Assembly: GCF_000813145.1 (NCBI RefSeq)
Contig: NZ_BAZF01000017.1
Location: 1-64,000, forward strand
Length of the DNA stretch: 64,000 nucleotides
Direction: 5' to 3'
Source of the DNA: Geobacter sp. OR-1
GTDB taxonomy: Bacteria > Desulfobacterota > Desulfuromonadia > Geobacterales > DSM-12255
Shown here: one piece after another, positions 15,738-25,191 of the stretch
How positions within the stretch are numbered: the stretch's first letter is position 1
Layout: the number at the start of each line of letters is the position of its first letter
The notes under the pieces: generated by a model
Database searches by the model: none
What the model was told of the DNA's origin: nothing
Seen by the model: the letters and a program-made list of their open reading frames with translations, nothing else
Translations under genes and position numbers: made by a program

Positions 15738-18356
15738 ATGGCCATATCCTTCCAAAAATCAATCAAAAGCCAACTGTTCGTGATCATTTTCATTGTGGCT
15801 GTCCCGGCGATGGGCATCATTTTTTATTCCGGGTTTCACTCCAGGCAGATGGCACTTGACGATGCTCAAAATACAACCCGGAAACTCGTGGACAGGATTG
15901 CTACAGAGCAACAGAACCTGGTTGTCGGCGCCGAGCAGTTGATGACTGCCCTGGCTCAGCTCCCAGAGGTAAAGAACCGTGACGCTGCCCGGGTTGAACC
16001 GGTCCTGAAGAAACTCCGCACGCTGAACCCGATGTATTCTAACATCTTCATCGCAGACCGCTCCGGTGCCGTCTGGGCCACCGCCGTTCCGACACCTCCT
16101 CCCTTTGTTGTTGCGGACAGACGTTACTTCAAGAGGGCTCTCGCCAGCGGACAACTGTCGTCAGGTGAATATGTGGTCAGCCGCGCCACTTCAAAACCTG
16201 CTTTCAATCTGGCTTATCCCCTGAAAGATGATCGTGGCGAAACTATCGGTATCATCAGTGTGGGATTCATCATCGATAAGTACCGGGAATTACTGTCACG
16301 TTTAGATCTCCCTGCCGGTACCTCTTTCGTGCTCATCGATCATCGCGGGATGATTCTGTCCAGAGCCCTTGAACCGGAAAAGTTTATCGGTAAACCGTAC
16401 ATCCCGGATTATTTTAAGCAAATGCAGGAGGGACCTGAGGCTGGTACCAGCATCAGGCCCGGTCTTGCCGGAGATAGGCGTATTATTTCCTATCAGAAAC
16501 TCCTGTTGCCTGGAGAAGAGGCCCCTTACTTGTATATCACAGCCGGTATCCCGCTGAATGCGGTTACTGAGGCGGCTTTTAGATCACTTGTGTATAACGT
16601 GACAGCATTCATGCTGTTTCTGGGAGCGGCATGCTATCTTGCCTGGCTTATCGGCAAACACTCAATAACGGATCGCATTGCCATATTGAAAAATGCCGCA
16701 GAGCGACTGTCTCATGGAGATCTTGATATCAGGGTTTCCAGTCTTGTCGTTGGTGGAGAGTTGGGAGATTTGAGCCAGGCTTTTGATATGATGGCCAACC
16801 AGCTGGCGATGAGAGAACAGTCGCTTCAGGAAAACAAAGACCTTCTTGCGGAAATAATCGAACTGAGTCCCATCTCGATGGCTATAGTAAGCATTGACGG
16901 CACTATTGAGCAAATCAACCGCCGGGCCATTGAAACGTTCGGGTATTTACCTGACGATATTCCGAATATGGAGCGCTGGTGGATACAGGCATATCCTGAT
17001 GAATCCTACCGTGCCGAAGTAATCGCCCAATGGATGGGTCTTGTCGGAAAAGCAATGACTGAGAAGAGCGAAATCGAACGTCGCGAGTACCGGGTCACCT
17101 GCAAGGACGGCACGGTCAAGACGTCGCTTATCTTTGGAATACCGGTTTCGGACAAAGTCTTTGTGATATTTGACGACATTACCGACCGCAAACGGGCCGA
17201 AGAGGAGCGCCTGTCCCTTGAAAGACAACTCCTGCAGTCCCAGAAGATGGAAAGCCTCGGAGTTCTCGCCGGCGGCATTGCACACGACTTCAATAACATC
17301 CTGACGGCAATCGTGGGCAATACCGAGTTGGCTCTCATGCGTCTCAACCCCGAATCCCCGGTCCTGGACAACCTGAAGCGTATCGAAAACGGTGCCATCC
17401 GGGCCACCGATCTGGCAAAACAGATGCTCGCCTATTCAGGGAAGGGAAAGTTCGTTGTCGAGGCGATCGATCTCAACCGGCTGGTTGAAGAGATGGGGCA
17501 CATGCTCGATGTTTCAATATCCAAAAAGGCGATATTGCGATTCAATCTCACCAAGCCACTTCCGTCGCTCGAAGCTGATGCAACTCAGATTCGCCAGGTA
17601 ATCATGAATCTGGTTATCAATGCCTCAGAGGCGATAGGTGATAAAAGCGGTGTCATTACAGTAACCACCGGTTGTGTAAGCTGTGACCGCAACTACCTGA
17701 ACACGGCCTGGCTGAACAGCGAAATTCCCGAAGGGCTTTACGTTTTCCTGGAAGTCGCCGATACTGGCTGCGGAATGGACAGGGAGACACAGGCAAAAAT
17801 GTTCGACCCGTTCTTCACTACCAAATTTACCGGCAGGGGGCTGGGAATGGCTGCGGTACAAGGGATAGTGCGCGGCCACAAGGGGGCAATGAACGTCTAC
17901 AGCGAGGCCGGTAATGGGAGCCGTTTCAAGTTGTTGTTCCCTGCCGGGGCAAAGACTGCCGAGCAGATCGAAATCGAGCCTCACAAAAACGGGTTCAGTG
18001 GAGAGGGAACAATCCTTTTGGTTGACGATGAAGAGACTGTCCGTGCCATCGGCACCGAAATACTCAATGAGCTCGGGTTCGCGGTAGTCACTGCAAACGA
18101 TGGCCGTGAAGCAATAGATCTGTTTAAAGCGAATCCTGATGTGTTCTGCGTGGTTTTGGATCTGACCATGCCTCATATGGACGGTGAGCAGACTTTCAGA
18201 GAACTGAGATTGATCGACCCAAACGTGAAGGTGATCATGTCAAGCGGCTACAGCGAATACGAAGTGACGCAGAAATTTGCCGGCAAGGGGCTGTCTGGGT
18301 TTGTTCAGAAACCATACAAAATTTCCTCGTTTCAAGAAGTACTGGAAAAAGTATGA
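15738..18356 (+). CDS. Hybrid sensor histidine kinase (dCache-HAMP-PAS-HisKA-HATPase-REC)
   Basis: Membrane hybrid kinase of 872 residues. The first helix is near 12-33, followed by a double-Cache periplasmic sensor (SNIFIADRSGAVWATAV, VADRRYFKRAL, ISVGFIIDKY). A second helix near 283-303 leads to HAMP and then PAS (about 375-490). The catalytic core has His[20 protein letters not shown] box NLVINASEAI and G box DTGCGMD, and a receiver ends the chain (VLDLTMPHMDGE). The nearly perfect AHDFNN HisKA type is common in Geobacter hybrid kinases. The start is ATG 15738 with GGAG six bases upstream. It is orphan: no regulator partner lies beside it and the target is unknown. Confidence 0.92.
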   Translation: MAISFQKSIKSQLFVIIFIVAVPAMGIIFYSGFHSRQMALDDAQNTTRKLVDRIATEQQNLVVGAEQLMTALAQLPEVKNRDAARVEPVLKKLRTLNPMYSNIFIADRSGAVWATAVPTPPPFVVADRRYFKRALASGQLSSGEYVVSRATSKPAFNLAYPLKDDRGETIGIISVGFIIDKYRELLSRLDLPAGTSFVLIDHRGMILSRALEPEKFIGKPYIPDYFKQMQEGPEAGTSIRPGLAGDRRIISYQKLLLPGEEAPYLYITAGIPLNAVTEAAFRSLVYNVTAFMLFLGAACYLAWLIGKHSITDRIAILKNAAERLSHGDLDIRVSSLVVGGELGDLSQAFDMMANQLAMREQSLQENKDLLAEIIELSPISMAIVSIDGTIEQINRRAIETFGYLPDDIPNMERWWIQAYPDESYRAEVIAQWMGLVGKAMTEKSEIERREYRVTCKDGTVKTSLIFGIPVSDKVFVIFDDITDRKRAEEERLSLERQLLQSQKMESLGVLAGGIAHDFNNILTAIVGNTELALMRLNPESPVLDNLKRIENGAIRATDLAKQMLAYSGKGKFVVEAIDLNRLVEEMGHMLDVSISKKAILRFNLTKPLPSLEADATQIRQVIMNLVINASEAIGDKSGVITVTTGCVSCDRNYLNTAWLNSEIPEGLYVFLEVADTGCGMDRETQAKMFDPFFTTKFTGRGLGMAAVQGIVRGHKGAMNVYSEAGNGSRFKLLFPAGAKTAEQIEIEPHKNGFSGEGTILLVDDEETVRAIGTEILNELGFAVVTANDGREAIDLFKANPDVFCVVLDLTMPHMDGEQTFRELRLIDPNVKVIMSSGYSEYEVTQKFAGKGLSGFVQKPYKISSFQEVLEKV

Positions 18357-18610
18357 TTCTGAAGCGTAAAGCCATATTGTTTGCGACCGGGTAGACGGGG
18401 GTCATGTGGAGTAAGGCCCTTGTCAGGTTCTCCGCATTCCCTGCTGACCGTGATCTTTCCCATGAGCCGATTGCCGCACTGATGATCTATATGACAGTGG
18501 ATCTGGGGAGACACCTTATACCGGGTAAATGTAAGCGCGAGTGATTGCAGACGGATCACTGAAATCGGGTATACTGTTTCCAGGCCACACAAAAACATTA
18601 ATCCGGATAC

Positions 18611-19213
18611 ATGATGCGGGTTCAGACGTTAGGCAGATTTAAGAAGGTAATAATACAACCCGGAGAATATTTTGTTTCCGGTGAGGCGACAACCATCTCT
18701 ACCCTCCTCGGATCGTGCGTTGCCGCCTGTTTGTTCGACCCGGTCGGCAGGATCATCGGAATGAACCACTTCATGCTTAGCAACCGGCGCTATTCCTCCG
18801 ACCTACCGATCCACATCTCGGAAGCCGGACGCTACGGGATTCATGCCATGGAACTCCTCATCAACGACATGCTCAAAAGAGGCGCCCAGAGGAAATACCT
18901 CAAGGCCAAAGCATTTGGAGGTGCCTCCTTTATCAAGAAAACGCCGGGTTCCGATAATTTTACCTGTGTTGGCGAGGCGAATTGCAGGTTTATTCGTGAA
19001 TTCCTCTCGAATGATGGGATTCCGCTGCTCTCATATGATCTTGGTGGTGATAAAGGCAGGGTTGTCCACTTCTCCAATGGTGATTTCGCAGTTCATGTGC
19101 GTAAGTTGGATCGACAGAAATCAGAAAGCCTGGCAACAAGGGATCATGAATGCTGGCTTAGAACCATTGAGATGCAGGAGCAAACCCTTTTGATCCCTGA
19201 ACTCTGGCTCTAA
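18611..19213 (+). CDS. cheD: Chemoreceptor glutamine deamidase CheD
   Basis: CheD deamidates or demethylates glutamine residues on chemoreceptors and modulates CheC. The 200 residues contain TLLGSCVAACLFDP, with the catalytic Cys in GSC, and the active-site His in GMNHFML, followed by KAFGGASF and the C-terminal core of the family. The N-terminus (GRFKKVIIQPGEYFVSGE) matches the usual first strands. Two adjacent ATGs (18611, 18614) compete for the start. No other che gene is in the window, so this is an isolated copy acting on receptors encoded elsewhere. Confidence 0.93.
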   Translation: MMRVQTLGRFKKVIIQPGEYFVSGEATTISTLLGSCVAACLFDPVGRIIGMNHFMLSNRRYSSDLPIHISEAGRYGIHAMELLINDMLKRGAQRKYLKAKAFGGASFIKKTPGSDNFTCVGEANCRFIREFLSNDGIPLLSYDLGGDKGRVVHFSNGDFAVHVRKLDRQKSESLATRDHECWLRTIEMQEQTLLIPELWL

Positions 19214-19306
19214 CAAGCGAGGGATTGAATAGGTGTTGGGCAGCACAGTCACTGGATAATGAGCGGAGTATGGGGATGACCACATTCGGATAAGTAGGAG
19301 AACACC

Positions 19307-20929
19307 ATGTCTCTGTCCGCATCTTTGGCAACGATTTTCCCCGAATATGATGCAATTCCACCCGAATTTCGTCTGACACCGATACCTCAGATCGACTACC
19401 TGCTTAATGGCGAAATCCGTCAATGGGCCGGGCCGGTGCAACAGGTTTATTCCCCTGTCTGCTGTGTCACTGGGGAAGGCGCAGTGCGTCAATTGATAGG
19501 AAGCTTTCCGTTGATGGGCGAGACCGAAGCCTTGGCCGCACTGGATGCTTCGGTTAACGCCTATGACCATGGACGCGGCTTTTGGCCTACCATGCCGGTA
19601 CAGCAACGGATTGCGCATCTACAGGAATTTGCCTGGCTGATGAAAGAACAGAGAGATGCGGTGGTAATGCTCCTGATGTGGGAGATCGGCAAAAGCCTGA
19701 CCGACTCTCGAAAAGAGTTCGATCGAACCGTTGACTATATCATGGATACCATCGATGCCCTAAAAGAGCTTGATCGGGTATCGTCACGCTTTGTCGTCGA
19801 ACAGGGTATCATAGGACAGATCCGCAGGGCGCCGCTGGGCGTTGTTCTCAGCATGGGGCCTTACAACTACCCGCTTAATGAAACCTTCACCACCCTGATC
19901 CCGGCGCTTATCATGGGGAATACCGCTGTAGTCAAACCGCCCCGCCACGGCGTACTCCTGTTTCAACCGCTCATCAAGGCGTTTCAACAAGCCTTTCCGC
20001 CAGGTGTTGTAAACATGCTCTATGGCGCCGGTCGCACGATCATCCCGCCGCTGATGAGTTCCGGCAAGGTGGATACCCTCGCTTTCATCGGTACCAGCAA
20101 GGCGGCAGACTCCCTGCAAAAAGCTCATCCCAAACCACATCGACTACGGGTAACCCTGGGACTCGAAGCAAAGAACCCGGCCATCATTCTTCCCGATGCA
20201 GATCTCGATCTGGCAGTTTCCGAATGTATTTCCGGAAGCCTGTCGTTCAATGGCCAGCGTTGCACGGCATTGAAGATCATCTTCGTCCACGAAACCGTGT
20301 CGGACAGATTCCTGCAACTCTTCTCCAAGGCGATTGCCGCTCTTGAATGTGGCATGCCATGGAAACCGGGTGTTGCTATAACTCCTCTGCCTGAGCCGGG
20401 AAAGACGGATTATCTCACGGAATTGCTTGCCGATGCCGCACGGCATGGCGCACAGGTGGTCAACGAAGGAGGCGGTACGGTAAATGGCACGTTTTTCTAT
20501 CCGGCAGTAGCTTATCCGGTCAACGAGCAGATGAGAATCTATCACGAGGAGCAGTTCGGGCCGGTCGTGCCGGTGCTGCCATTCTCGGATATTGAAACGC
20601 CAATCAGCTACATTGTGAATTCATGCTACGGGCAACAGGTCAGCCTGTTCGGGGCAAATCCTGCGTCCATGGCCGCATTGATCGACCCGCTGGTCAATCA
20701 GGTCTGTCGAGTTAATATCAACAGTCAATGCCAGCGAGGACCGGACACATTCCCGTTCACTGGCAGGAAAGACTCCGCAGTCGGCACACTTTCAGTTTCC
20801 GACGCCCTGCGCGCATTTTCCATCAGAACCTTGGTGGCATGCAAAGACCAGGAGAGCAACAAGGAATTAATCAGCGCCATAGTACGGGAACGGCGTTCTC
20901 ACTTTCTATCTACTGATTTCATCCTGTAA
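19307..20929 (+). CDS. gapN: Non-phosphorylating NADP-dependent glyceraldehyde-3-phosphate dehydrogenase (GapN-type aldehyde dehydrogenase)
   Basis: Aldehyde dehydrogenase superfamily enzyme of 540 residues; GapN oxidises glyceraldehyde-3-phosphate directly to 3-phosphoglycerate with NADP+, giving NADPH without ATP. The catalytic Cys is in FNGQRCTALK and the general-base Glu in LGLEAKNPAIILPDADLDL. The GapN-diagnostic segment NINSQCQRGPDTFPFTGRKDS is intact. The N-terminus is about 50 residues longer than streptococcal GapN. The start ATG 19307 follows AGGAG. It appears to be a single transcription unit and could supply NADPH for biosynthesis. The GapN subfamily is fairly sure; substrate preference is inferred. 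Confidence 0.88.
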   Translation: MSLSASLATIFPEYDAIPPEFRLTPIPQIDYLLNGEIRQWAGPVQQVYSPVCCVTGEGAVRQLIGSFPLMGETEALAALDASVNAYDHGRGFWPTMPVQQRIAHLQEFAWLMKEQRDAVVMLLMWEIGKSLTDSRKEFDRTVDYIMDTIDALKELDRVSSRFVVEQGIIGQIRRAPLGVVLSMGPYNYPLNETFTTLIPALIMGNTAVVKPPRHGVLLFQPLIKAFQQAFPPGVVNMLYGAGRTIIPPLMSSGKVDTLAFIGTSKAADSLQKAHPKPHRLRVTLGLEAKNPAIILPDADLDLAVSECISGSLSFNGQRCTALKIIFVHETVSDRFLQLFSKAIAALECGMPWKPGVAITPLPEPGKTDYLTELLADAARHGAQVVNEGGGTVNGTFFYPAVAYPVNEQMRIYHEEQFGPVVPVLPFSDIETPISYIVNSCYGQQVSLFGANPASMAALIDPLVNQVCRVNINSQCQRGPDTFPFTGRKDSAVGTLSVSDALRAFSIRTLVACKDQESNKELISAIVRERRSHFLSTDFIL

Positions 20930-20987
20930 CGTTTGGCAGTGCTGTCTCCAATCGCAGCATTATTGGATGCAGTGCGAATAGATGGTT

Positions 20988-21665
20988 TCATCCCTGATCT
21001 TTCAGAATATACCCGAACCCCTTCACGTTATGGATCAGCTTTTTTTCAAAGGGGTCATCTATCTTTCTCCGTAAATGGCTTATGTTCACTTCCACAATCT
21101 TCGTCCTATGCAAACTGTCTATATCCCAGATCCTCTCTGCTATACGAATTCTTGAGATAGGTTCAGATCTTTGTTCCATCAATAAGGAGAGAAGTTTGAA
21201 TTCGACAGGGGTGAGATTAATTTTAATACCCTGTCTGGCGACGGTTAGGTTTGCAGGGTCAAGCTCCAGGTCGCCAAAAACATACCGGGGTTCAGAAGGT
21301 TTTTTCTGGCAGCGATGTATTACAACCTCTATCCTTGCCAGAAGTTCGGCAAAAGCAAACGGCTTGATAAGATAATCATCCGCGCCGAGTTGCAGCCCCT
21401 TGATCCGGTCATTTATCTGGTCTAGTGCCGAAAGGAAAATTACCGGAGTCATTATGTTCTGCTCACGCAGAATTCTCAATATCTCCCTGCCATCCATTCC
21501 CGGGAGCATGATATCGAGAATTATGATGTCATATCCGGTTGTGGTTGCGAGTTCCAGCGCATCGTTGCCGTCATAGGCCACATCGACACGGTATCCATTC
21601 TCAACTAACCCGGTTTTTAACAGTTTTACAAGCTTCACTTCATCGTCGACTACCAGAATTTTCAT
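20988..21665 (-). CDS. OmpR/PhoB-family response regulator
   Basis: Two-domain regulator of 225 residues. The receiver has the acidic pocket (VVDDE), phospho-Asp in IIILDIMLPGMDG and Lys in LIKPFAF. The C-terminal OmpR winged helix carries LTPVEFKLLSLLMEQ, VEVNISHLRRKID and VKGFGYIL. It resembles CusR/CopR-type heavy-metal regulators in sequence style, but no kinase or metal efflux gene is next to it. It is convergent with gapN and upstream of nothing obvious, so the partner kinase is elsewhere. Confidence 0.93.
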   Translation of the reverse strand: MKILVVDDEVKLVKLLKTGLVENGYRVDVAYDGNDALELATTTGYDIIILDIMLPGMDGREILRILREQNIMTPVIFLSALDQINDRIKGLQLGADDYLIKPFAFAELLARIEVVIHRCQKKPSEPRYVFGDLELDPANLTVARQGIKINLTPVEFKLLSLLMEQRSEPISRIRIAERIWDIDSLHRTKIVEVNISHLRRKIDDPFEKKLIHNVKGFGYILKDQG

Positions 21666-21733
21666 GTCTATTGGTGACTTTCTTTATTGTTTGTTTGTCC
21701 GCAACTGCCGGTTGCTATCAGAGTAACCAGGCT

Positions 21734-22114
21734 CTAAGGCGCAGAAATGAAACGGACGTGGTTACTCATCAACTTTGATTCCCTGGAATTCAATTCGGCA
21801 ATATGTTTTCGGTAGCTTGCCTCGCCGGCAATGAAAAGCTTGATTTCTACTCCCATGCCACACTTATCGGCCATCGTGGTCGTCTGGGGAGGATTTCTGG
21901 CCCAGCGAACAACCCCCTCGATTGACACCGTATCGCTATTTGGCAAGATAAGATCGATCAAGATGCGCGTACCAACTGGGGTGATGTTGGCAGTCCTTAT
22001 GAAAAGACCATTGGCCGAGATGTCCTCAGTAAAGGCGAGACGTTGCGGAGAATAGATTCCGAACCGGATCTCATATCGTTTCTTGTAGCGCTTGATAATG
22101 CGTATGTATGCCAT
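21734..22114 (-). CDS. PilZ domain c-di-GMP-binding protein
   Basis: Stand-alone PilZ protein of 126 residues. It contains the RxxxR-type motif in KRYKKRYEIRFG and the DISANGLFI (D/N-x-S-x-x-G) motif that together bind c-di-GMP, and GVVRWARN in the barrel. It would act as a cytosolic effector of c-di-GMP, plausibly on motility, pili or exopolysaccharide; the target is unknown. RBS AGGAG precedes ATG 22114. It is 68 bases upstream of the OmpR-type regulator on the same strand, probably co-transcribed. Confidence 0.88.
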   Translation of the reverse strand: MAYIRIIKRYKKRYEIRFGIYSPQRLAFTEDISANGLFIRTANITPVGTRILIDLILPNSDTVSIEGVVRWARNPPQTTTMADKCGMGVEIKLFIAGEASYRKHIAELNSRESKLMSNHVRFISAP

Positions 22115-22502
22115 GTGATCTCCTGCTAGGGATGTATGCTTTTCATTAATACAATACTCGCGCCTAAAAATTGTGAGTCAGATTACATTTTGAATGGAAA
22201 ATTTGGAGAGACTGGAAGTGGGGCGATTTTAAAATTTTTGGGAGGTATATAACACCCGGCCGGGTGTCATAAAAAGTATTGTAGGTTGTATGCATGTAAA
22301 GTATTATAAATGAATGAACGTTCAGGAACCCCCTGATATTGCTGTATGCCGGACCAGCACAAATGATTACAAAATCTATCGGTGCGAGGCAAAACTTGCC
22401 AATCCCCGCTTATGTGATTTTTCAGTGTCCTTAATTACTTATTTCGTCTGTCGCCATCCCGATCAAAAGAAGTTCAGCGAAAATCAGTCAGCAAAATATT
22501 AG
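22115..22502. other. Gene-poor region with two perfect palindromes
   Basis: No gene is supported. A 16-bp perfect palindrome (ACACCCGG/CCGGGTGT) lies at 22252-22267, and a 10-bp palindrome TGAACGTTCA at 22315-22324. The second resembles TetR-type operators, but no TetR gene is in view. A 62-codon open frame at 22314-22502 shows no protein character. The area looks like decayed sequence. Confidence 0.45.
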
Positions 22503-22607
22503 AAGTTTTGTCTGTCCCTCCGAAGACAGGTGCTGTTCGGCGTGCTGGCGCTGTTTATCAACCTGATCATCTACTGGTACCTCTGGCAAAGAAAGCGCGG
22601 AGCCTGA
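22503..22607 (+). pseudogene. Single membrane-helix fragment, relic or very small membrane protein
   Basis: A short open frame (34 codons, immediately preceded by TAG) ends with a textbook membrane helix flanked by positive charges: QVLFGVLALFINLIIYWYLW, then QRKRGA and stop. There is no ATG. GTG 22530 could start a 25-residue peptide but has no ribosome site. It looks like the C-terminal anchor of a lost gene. I cannot name the parent. Confidence 0.35.
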
Positions 22608-22614
22608 TCCGCGG

Positions 22615-22658
22615 CACAGATGAAAAGAGCCCCGTCATCCGATGATGTGCGGGGCTCT
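22615..22658 (-). terminator. Terminator of the 22681-23340 gene
   Basis: Read on the minus strand, AGAGCCCCG (22650-22658) and CGGGGCTCT (22626-22634) form a 9-bp G/C-rich stem followed by TTTTCATC, about 20 bases after the stop codon of the minus-strand gene. Confidence 0.8.
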
Positions 22659-22680
22659 GCCTGACTCGATCCGTGCTGTG

Positions 22681-23340
22681 TTACCGGATTTTCTCAGGGA
22701 ACTGCTTGGCCAGTCCGCCTGCCAAGGCATCGGCAATGACGTACATGTGCGCTTTCATGTCACTCCATACTTGGGCCTCTTCGGCATAGTTTTTAGAGGC
22801 CAAGGCTTCGATCTCTTTCATGTGATGGCCGCCATGAGCCGTCAATAATCCGTATAGTGTCTCTTTCGGCAGATAAGGGTTGGCACCGCTCAGAAATACC
22901 GCAATCTCGTCGGCGTTTCTGATCAGCTTATCCCGAGATGAATCCTTGCCGGTCTTGTCATTGGCATAGGCCGAGGTCATATACTCTTTTACCGCTCCGT
23001 AGTGTCCTGCCAGCAAGCCGAATAGTTTGTCCGAGGCAGCCTTGCCATAGAACGGCTCAATAGAACCGGCGATCGCTTTGGCATTTTCTACCACTGCCGC
23101 TTCAGCAACTTTGGCTGCTTCGTTGTCGCCATATTTTGTCGCGACTACCACGTTTCTAACCCAGAAGACATGCCCGATCCAGAGATCACGCAACCCTGCC
23201 TTCAGGTCCGCGAGTTTGGTCACGGTGGCCGCCTGATTTTTTGCCTCCATGTGGGCGTGCTCGGCAGAGAAGGCTGGCAATGCTCCTGTAAAAATACAAG
23301 CCGCCGCCATTGTCAATATAAAGAAAATTGCCTTTTTCAT
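22681..23340 (-). CDS. Exported helical protein of unknown function
   Basis: Mature helical protein of about 195 residues behind a clear signal peptide (MKKAIFFILTMAAACIFTGALPAFSA). Conserved-looking features are LRDLWIGHVFWVRNVVVATKYGD, FYGKAASDKLFGLLAGHY, RNADEIAVFLSGANPYLPKETL, HGGHHMKEIEALA and a C-terminal GGLAKQFPEKI. This recalls a widespread uncharacterised family with an LWxxHVxWxR motif and a four-helix look. The histidines (GHVFW, HGGHH) could bind metal or heme (inference). The start is ATG 23340 with GGAGG upstream; a longer open frame to 23445 has no signal peptide. Monocistronic, with its own terminator. Confidence 0.72.
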   Translation of the reverse strand: MKKAIFFILTMAAACIFTGALPAFSAEHAHMEAKNQAATVTKLADLKAGLRDLWIGHVFWVRNVVVATKYGDNEAAKVAEAAVVENAKAIAGSIEPFYGKAASDKLFGLLAGHYGAVKEYMTSAYANDKTGKDSSRDKLIRNADEIAVFLSGANPYLPKETLYGLLTAHGGHHMKEIEALASKNYAEEAQVWSDMKAHMYVIADALAGGLAKQFPEKIR

Positions 23341-23596
23341 GAGAATTACCTCCATGGCTACTTTTATTTCTATAGAACAAGTATACTTCATTCGGCCGAG
23401 TTGTTGTATATATTTTTTTGAATGTATGCGCATGCAATTGCGCAAGTCCGAGCTTGTGGTAGATCGGGTTAAAGACTGGTGCCGGTCAGCCGATTTTTAC
23501 CTAAATTTTACATTGCTGAAAGATTGACTTACAGAAATAGCGATATAATTTTACGACACACTCCCTGGTATATTTCGAGTTTGCGGGAGCAGTCAT

Positions 23597-25132
23597 ATGA
23601 AGATTCTCCTCGTGTATCCGTGCTATCCGGACACCTTCTGGAGCTTTCGGCATGCGATGAAATTCATCGGCAGGAAAGCCAGCTTCCCTCCCCTTGGCCT
23701 GTTGACTGTTGCGGCAATGCTGCCGGCAACCTGGACGAAAAAACTGATAGACATGAATGTTCGGCCATTGACTGACAATGAATTGTCGTGGGCCGATTAT
23801 GTCTTTATCAGCGCCATGACTGTGCAACGGGAATCGGTGCAGGAGGTGCTGGACCGCTGTCGGAGGCTGGGGGTGAAAACAGTAGCAGGCGGCCCCTTTT
23901 TTACCTCATACCGGGATGACTTTCCCGAGGTCGATCATCTGGTGCTGGGCGAGGCTGAATGCACCTTGCCGCAGTTTTTGGATGATCTGGATATGGGTAC
24001 GCCACGACCGGTCTATTCCGAAAATCGACGGGCGGATCTTGAAGATACTCCGGTCCCGCTTTGGGACCTGATTGATATCAGAGAGTACGCGGCCATGAAT
24101 ATTCAGTACTCGCGCGGCTGCCCTTTTGACTGCGAATTCTGCGATATCACCGGCCTGTTCGGGCGCAAGCCCCGCAGCAAAACGCGGGAGCAGCTTCTAG
24201 CGGAGCTGGATGCTCTCAATGCCCGGGGGTGGCGGGGGGCGGTATTCTTTGTTGACGACAACTTCATCGGTGACCGGCTGAAGTTGAAGACCGGGATCTT
24301 GCCCGCCATGATCGATTGGATGGAGGCACATAACCGGCCATTCTATTTCTATACCGAGGCGTCGATAGATCTGGCCGACGATAGCGGCCTCCTGGCATTG
24401 ATGGCAAGGGCCGGTTTCGAAGAGGTCTTCATCGGCATCGAGACCCCACAGGAGGAAGGGCTCGCCGAGAGCGGCAAGGTGCAGAACCGGAATCGTGACC
24501 TGCTGGCCTCGGTGAGGCGTATCCAGCAGGCTGGTCTGCAGGTGCATGGTGGCTTCATTGTCGGCTTCGACAGCGATCCGCCAACGATCTTTGACCGGCA
24601 GATCCGCTTTATCCAGGAAAGCGGCATTGTCACCGCAATGGTCGGGTTACTGACCGCACTTCGCGGTACCAGGCTCCATCAGCGTCTCAGCCAGGAGGGA
24701 CGCTTACTCGGAAACGCGTCCGGCAACAATACGGATGTCTCCCTCAACTTTATCCCCAGGATGGGAGCCAAAGAACTTATTGGCGGCTATCAATCCGTCC
24801 TCGATGCCATTTACTCCCCAAAAAACTACTACCAGCGGGTGATCCGGCTCCTGCGGGAGTACCGGCCGTTGCATCTGGGGAAATTCCACCTGCAGCCAGG
24901 CTATATCGGCGCGCTATACAAGTCGGTCCTGCTTCTGGGAGTGTTCGGGAAAGAGCGGCTCCATTTCTGGAAACTGTTCTTCTGGTCGCTGTTTGCGAAG
25001 CCGCGGCTTTTCCCCTTGGCAATAACCTATGCAATATATGGTTTCCATTTCCGAAAGATCGCGGAAAAGATCAAAGAGAACGGGATGTTCCCAAACAACG
25101 AGGGGTGGGACGAAAAAGAGAACTTCACGTAA
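23597..25132 (+). CDS. B12-binding-domain radical SAM protein (DUF4070 type)
   Basis: Protein of 511 residues with an N-terminal cobalamin-binding Rossmann-like domain (MKILLVYPCYPDTFWSF; VFISAMTVQRES; KTVAGGPFF). A radical SAM core follows with CPFDCEFCDI (Cys residues chelating the 4Fe-4S cluster) and EEVFIGIETP, then a C-terminal DUF4070-like helical part. Relatives include B12-dependent methylases such as HpnP (hopanoid C-2 methylation); the substrate here cannot be read from sequence. ATG 23597 follows GGGAGCAG. It stands alone, ending close to the convergent lipoprotein gene. Confidence 0.88.
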   Translation: MKILLVYPCYPDTFWSFRHAMKFIGRKASFPPLGLLTVAAMLPATWTKKLIDMNVRPLTDNELSWADYVFISAMTVQRESVQEVLDRCRRLGVKTVAGGPFFTSYRDDFPEVDHLVLGEAECTLPQFLDDLDMGTPRPVYSENRRADLEDTPVPLWDLIDIREYAAMNIQYSRGCPFDCEFCDITGLFGRKPRSKTREQLLAELDALNARGWRGAVFFVDDNFIGDRLKLKTGILPAMIDWMEAHNRPFYFYTEASIDLADDSGLLALMARAGFEEVFIGIETPQEEGLAESGKVQNRNRDLLASVRRIQQAGLQVHGGFIVGFDSDPPTIFDRQIRFIQESGIVTAMVGLLTALRGTRLHQRLSQEGRLLGNASGNNTDVSLNFIPRMGAKELIGGYQSVLDAIYSPKNYYQRVIRLLREYRPLHLGKFHLQPGYIGALYKSVLLLGVFGKERLHFWKLFFWSLFAKPRLFPLAITYAIYGFHFRKIAEKIKENGMFPNNEGWDEKENFT

Positions 25133-25191
25133 AAATGAAGGTTATTCCGCACCCACCCGCGTTGCCGTATCGGACTTCTTCCTTTATGCCG

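Noticed and set aside
22314-22502. 62-codon frame in the decayed gap
   Set aside because: Composition not protein-like; begins inside a palindrome region and lacks a ribosome site.
23524-23549. Sigma70 promoter TTGACT...TATAAT before the radical SAM gene
   Set aside because: The spacer is only 14 bases, too short for a normal promoter.
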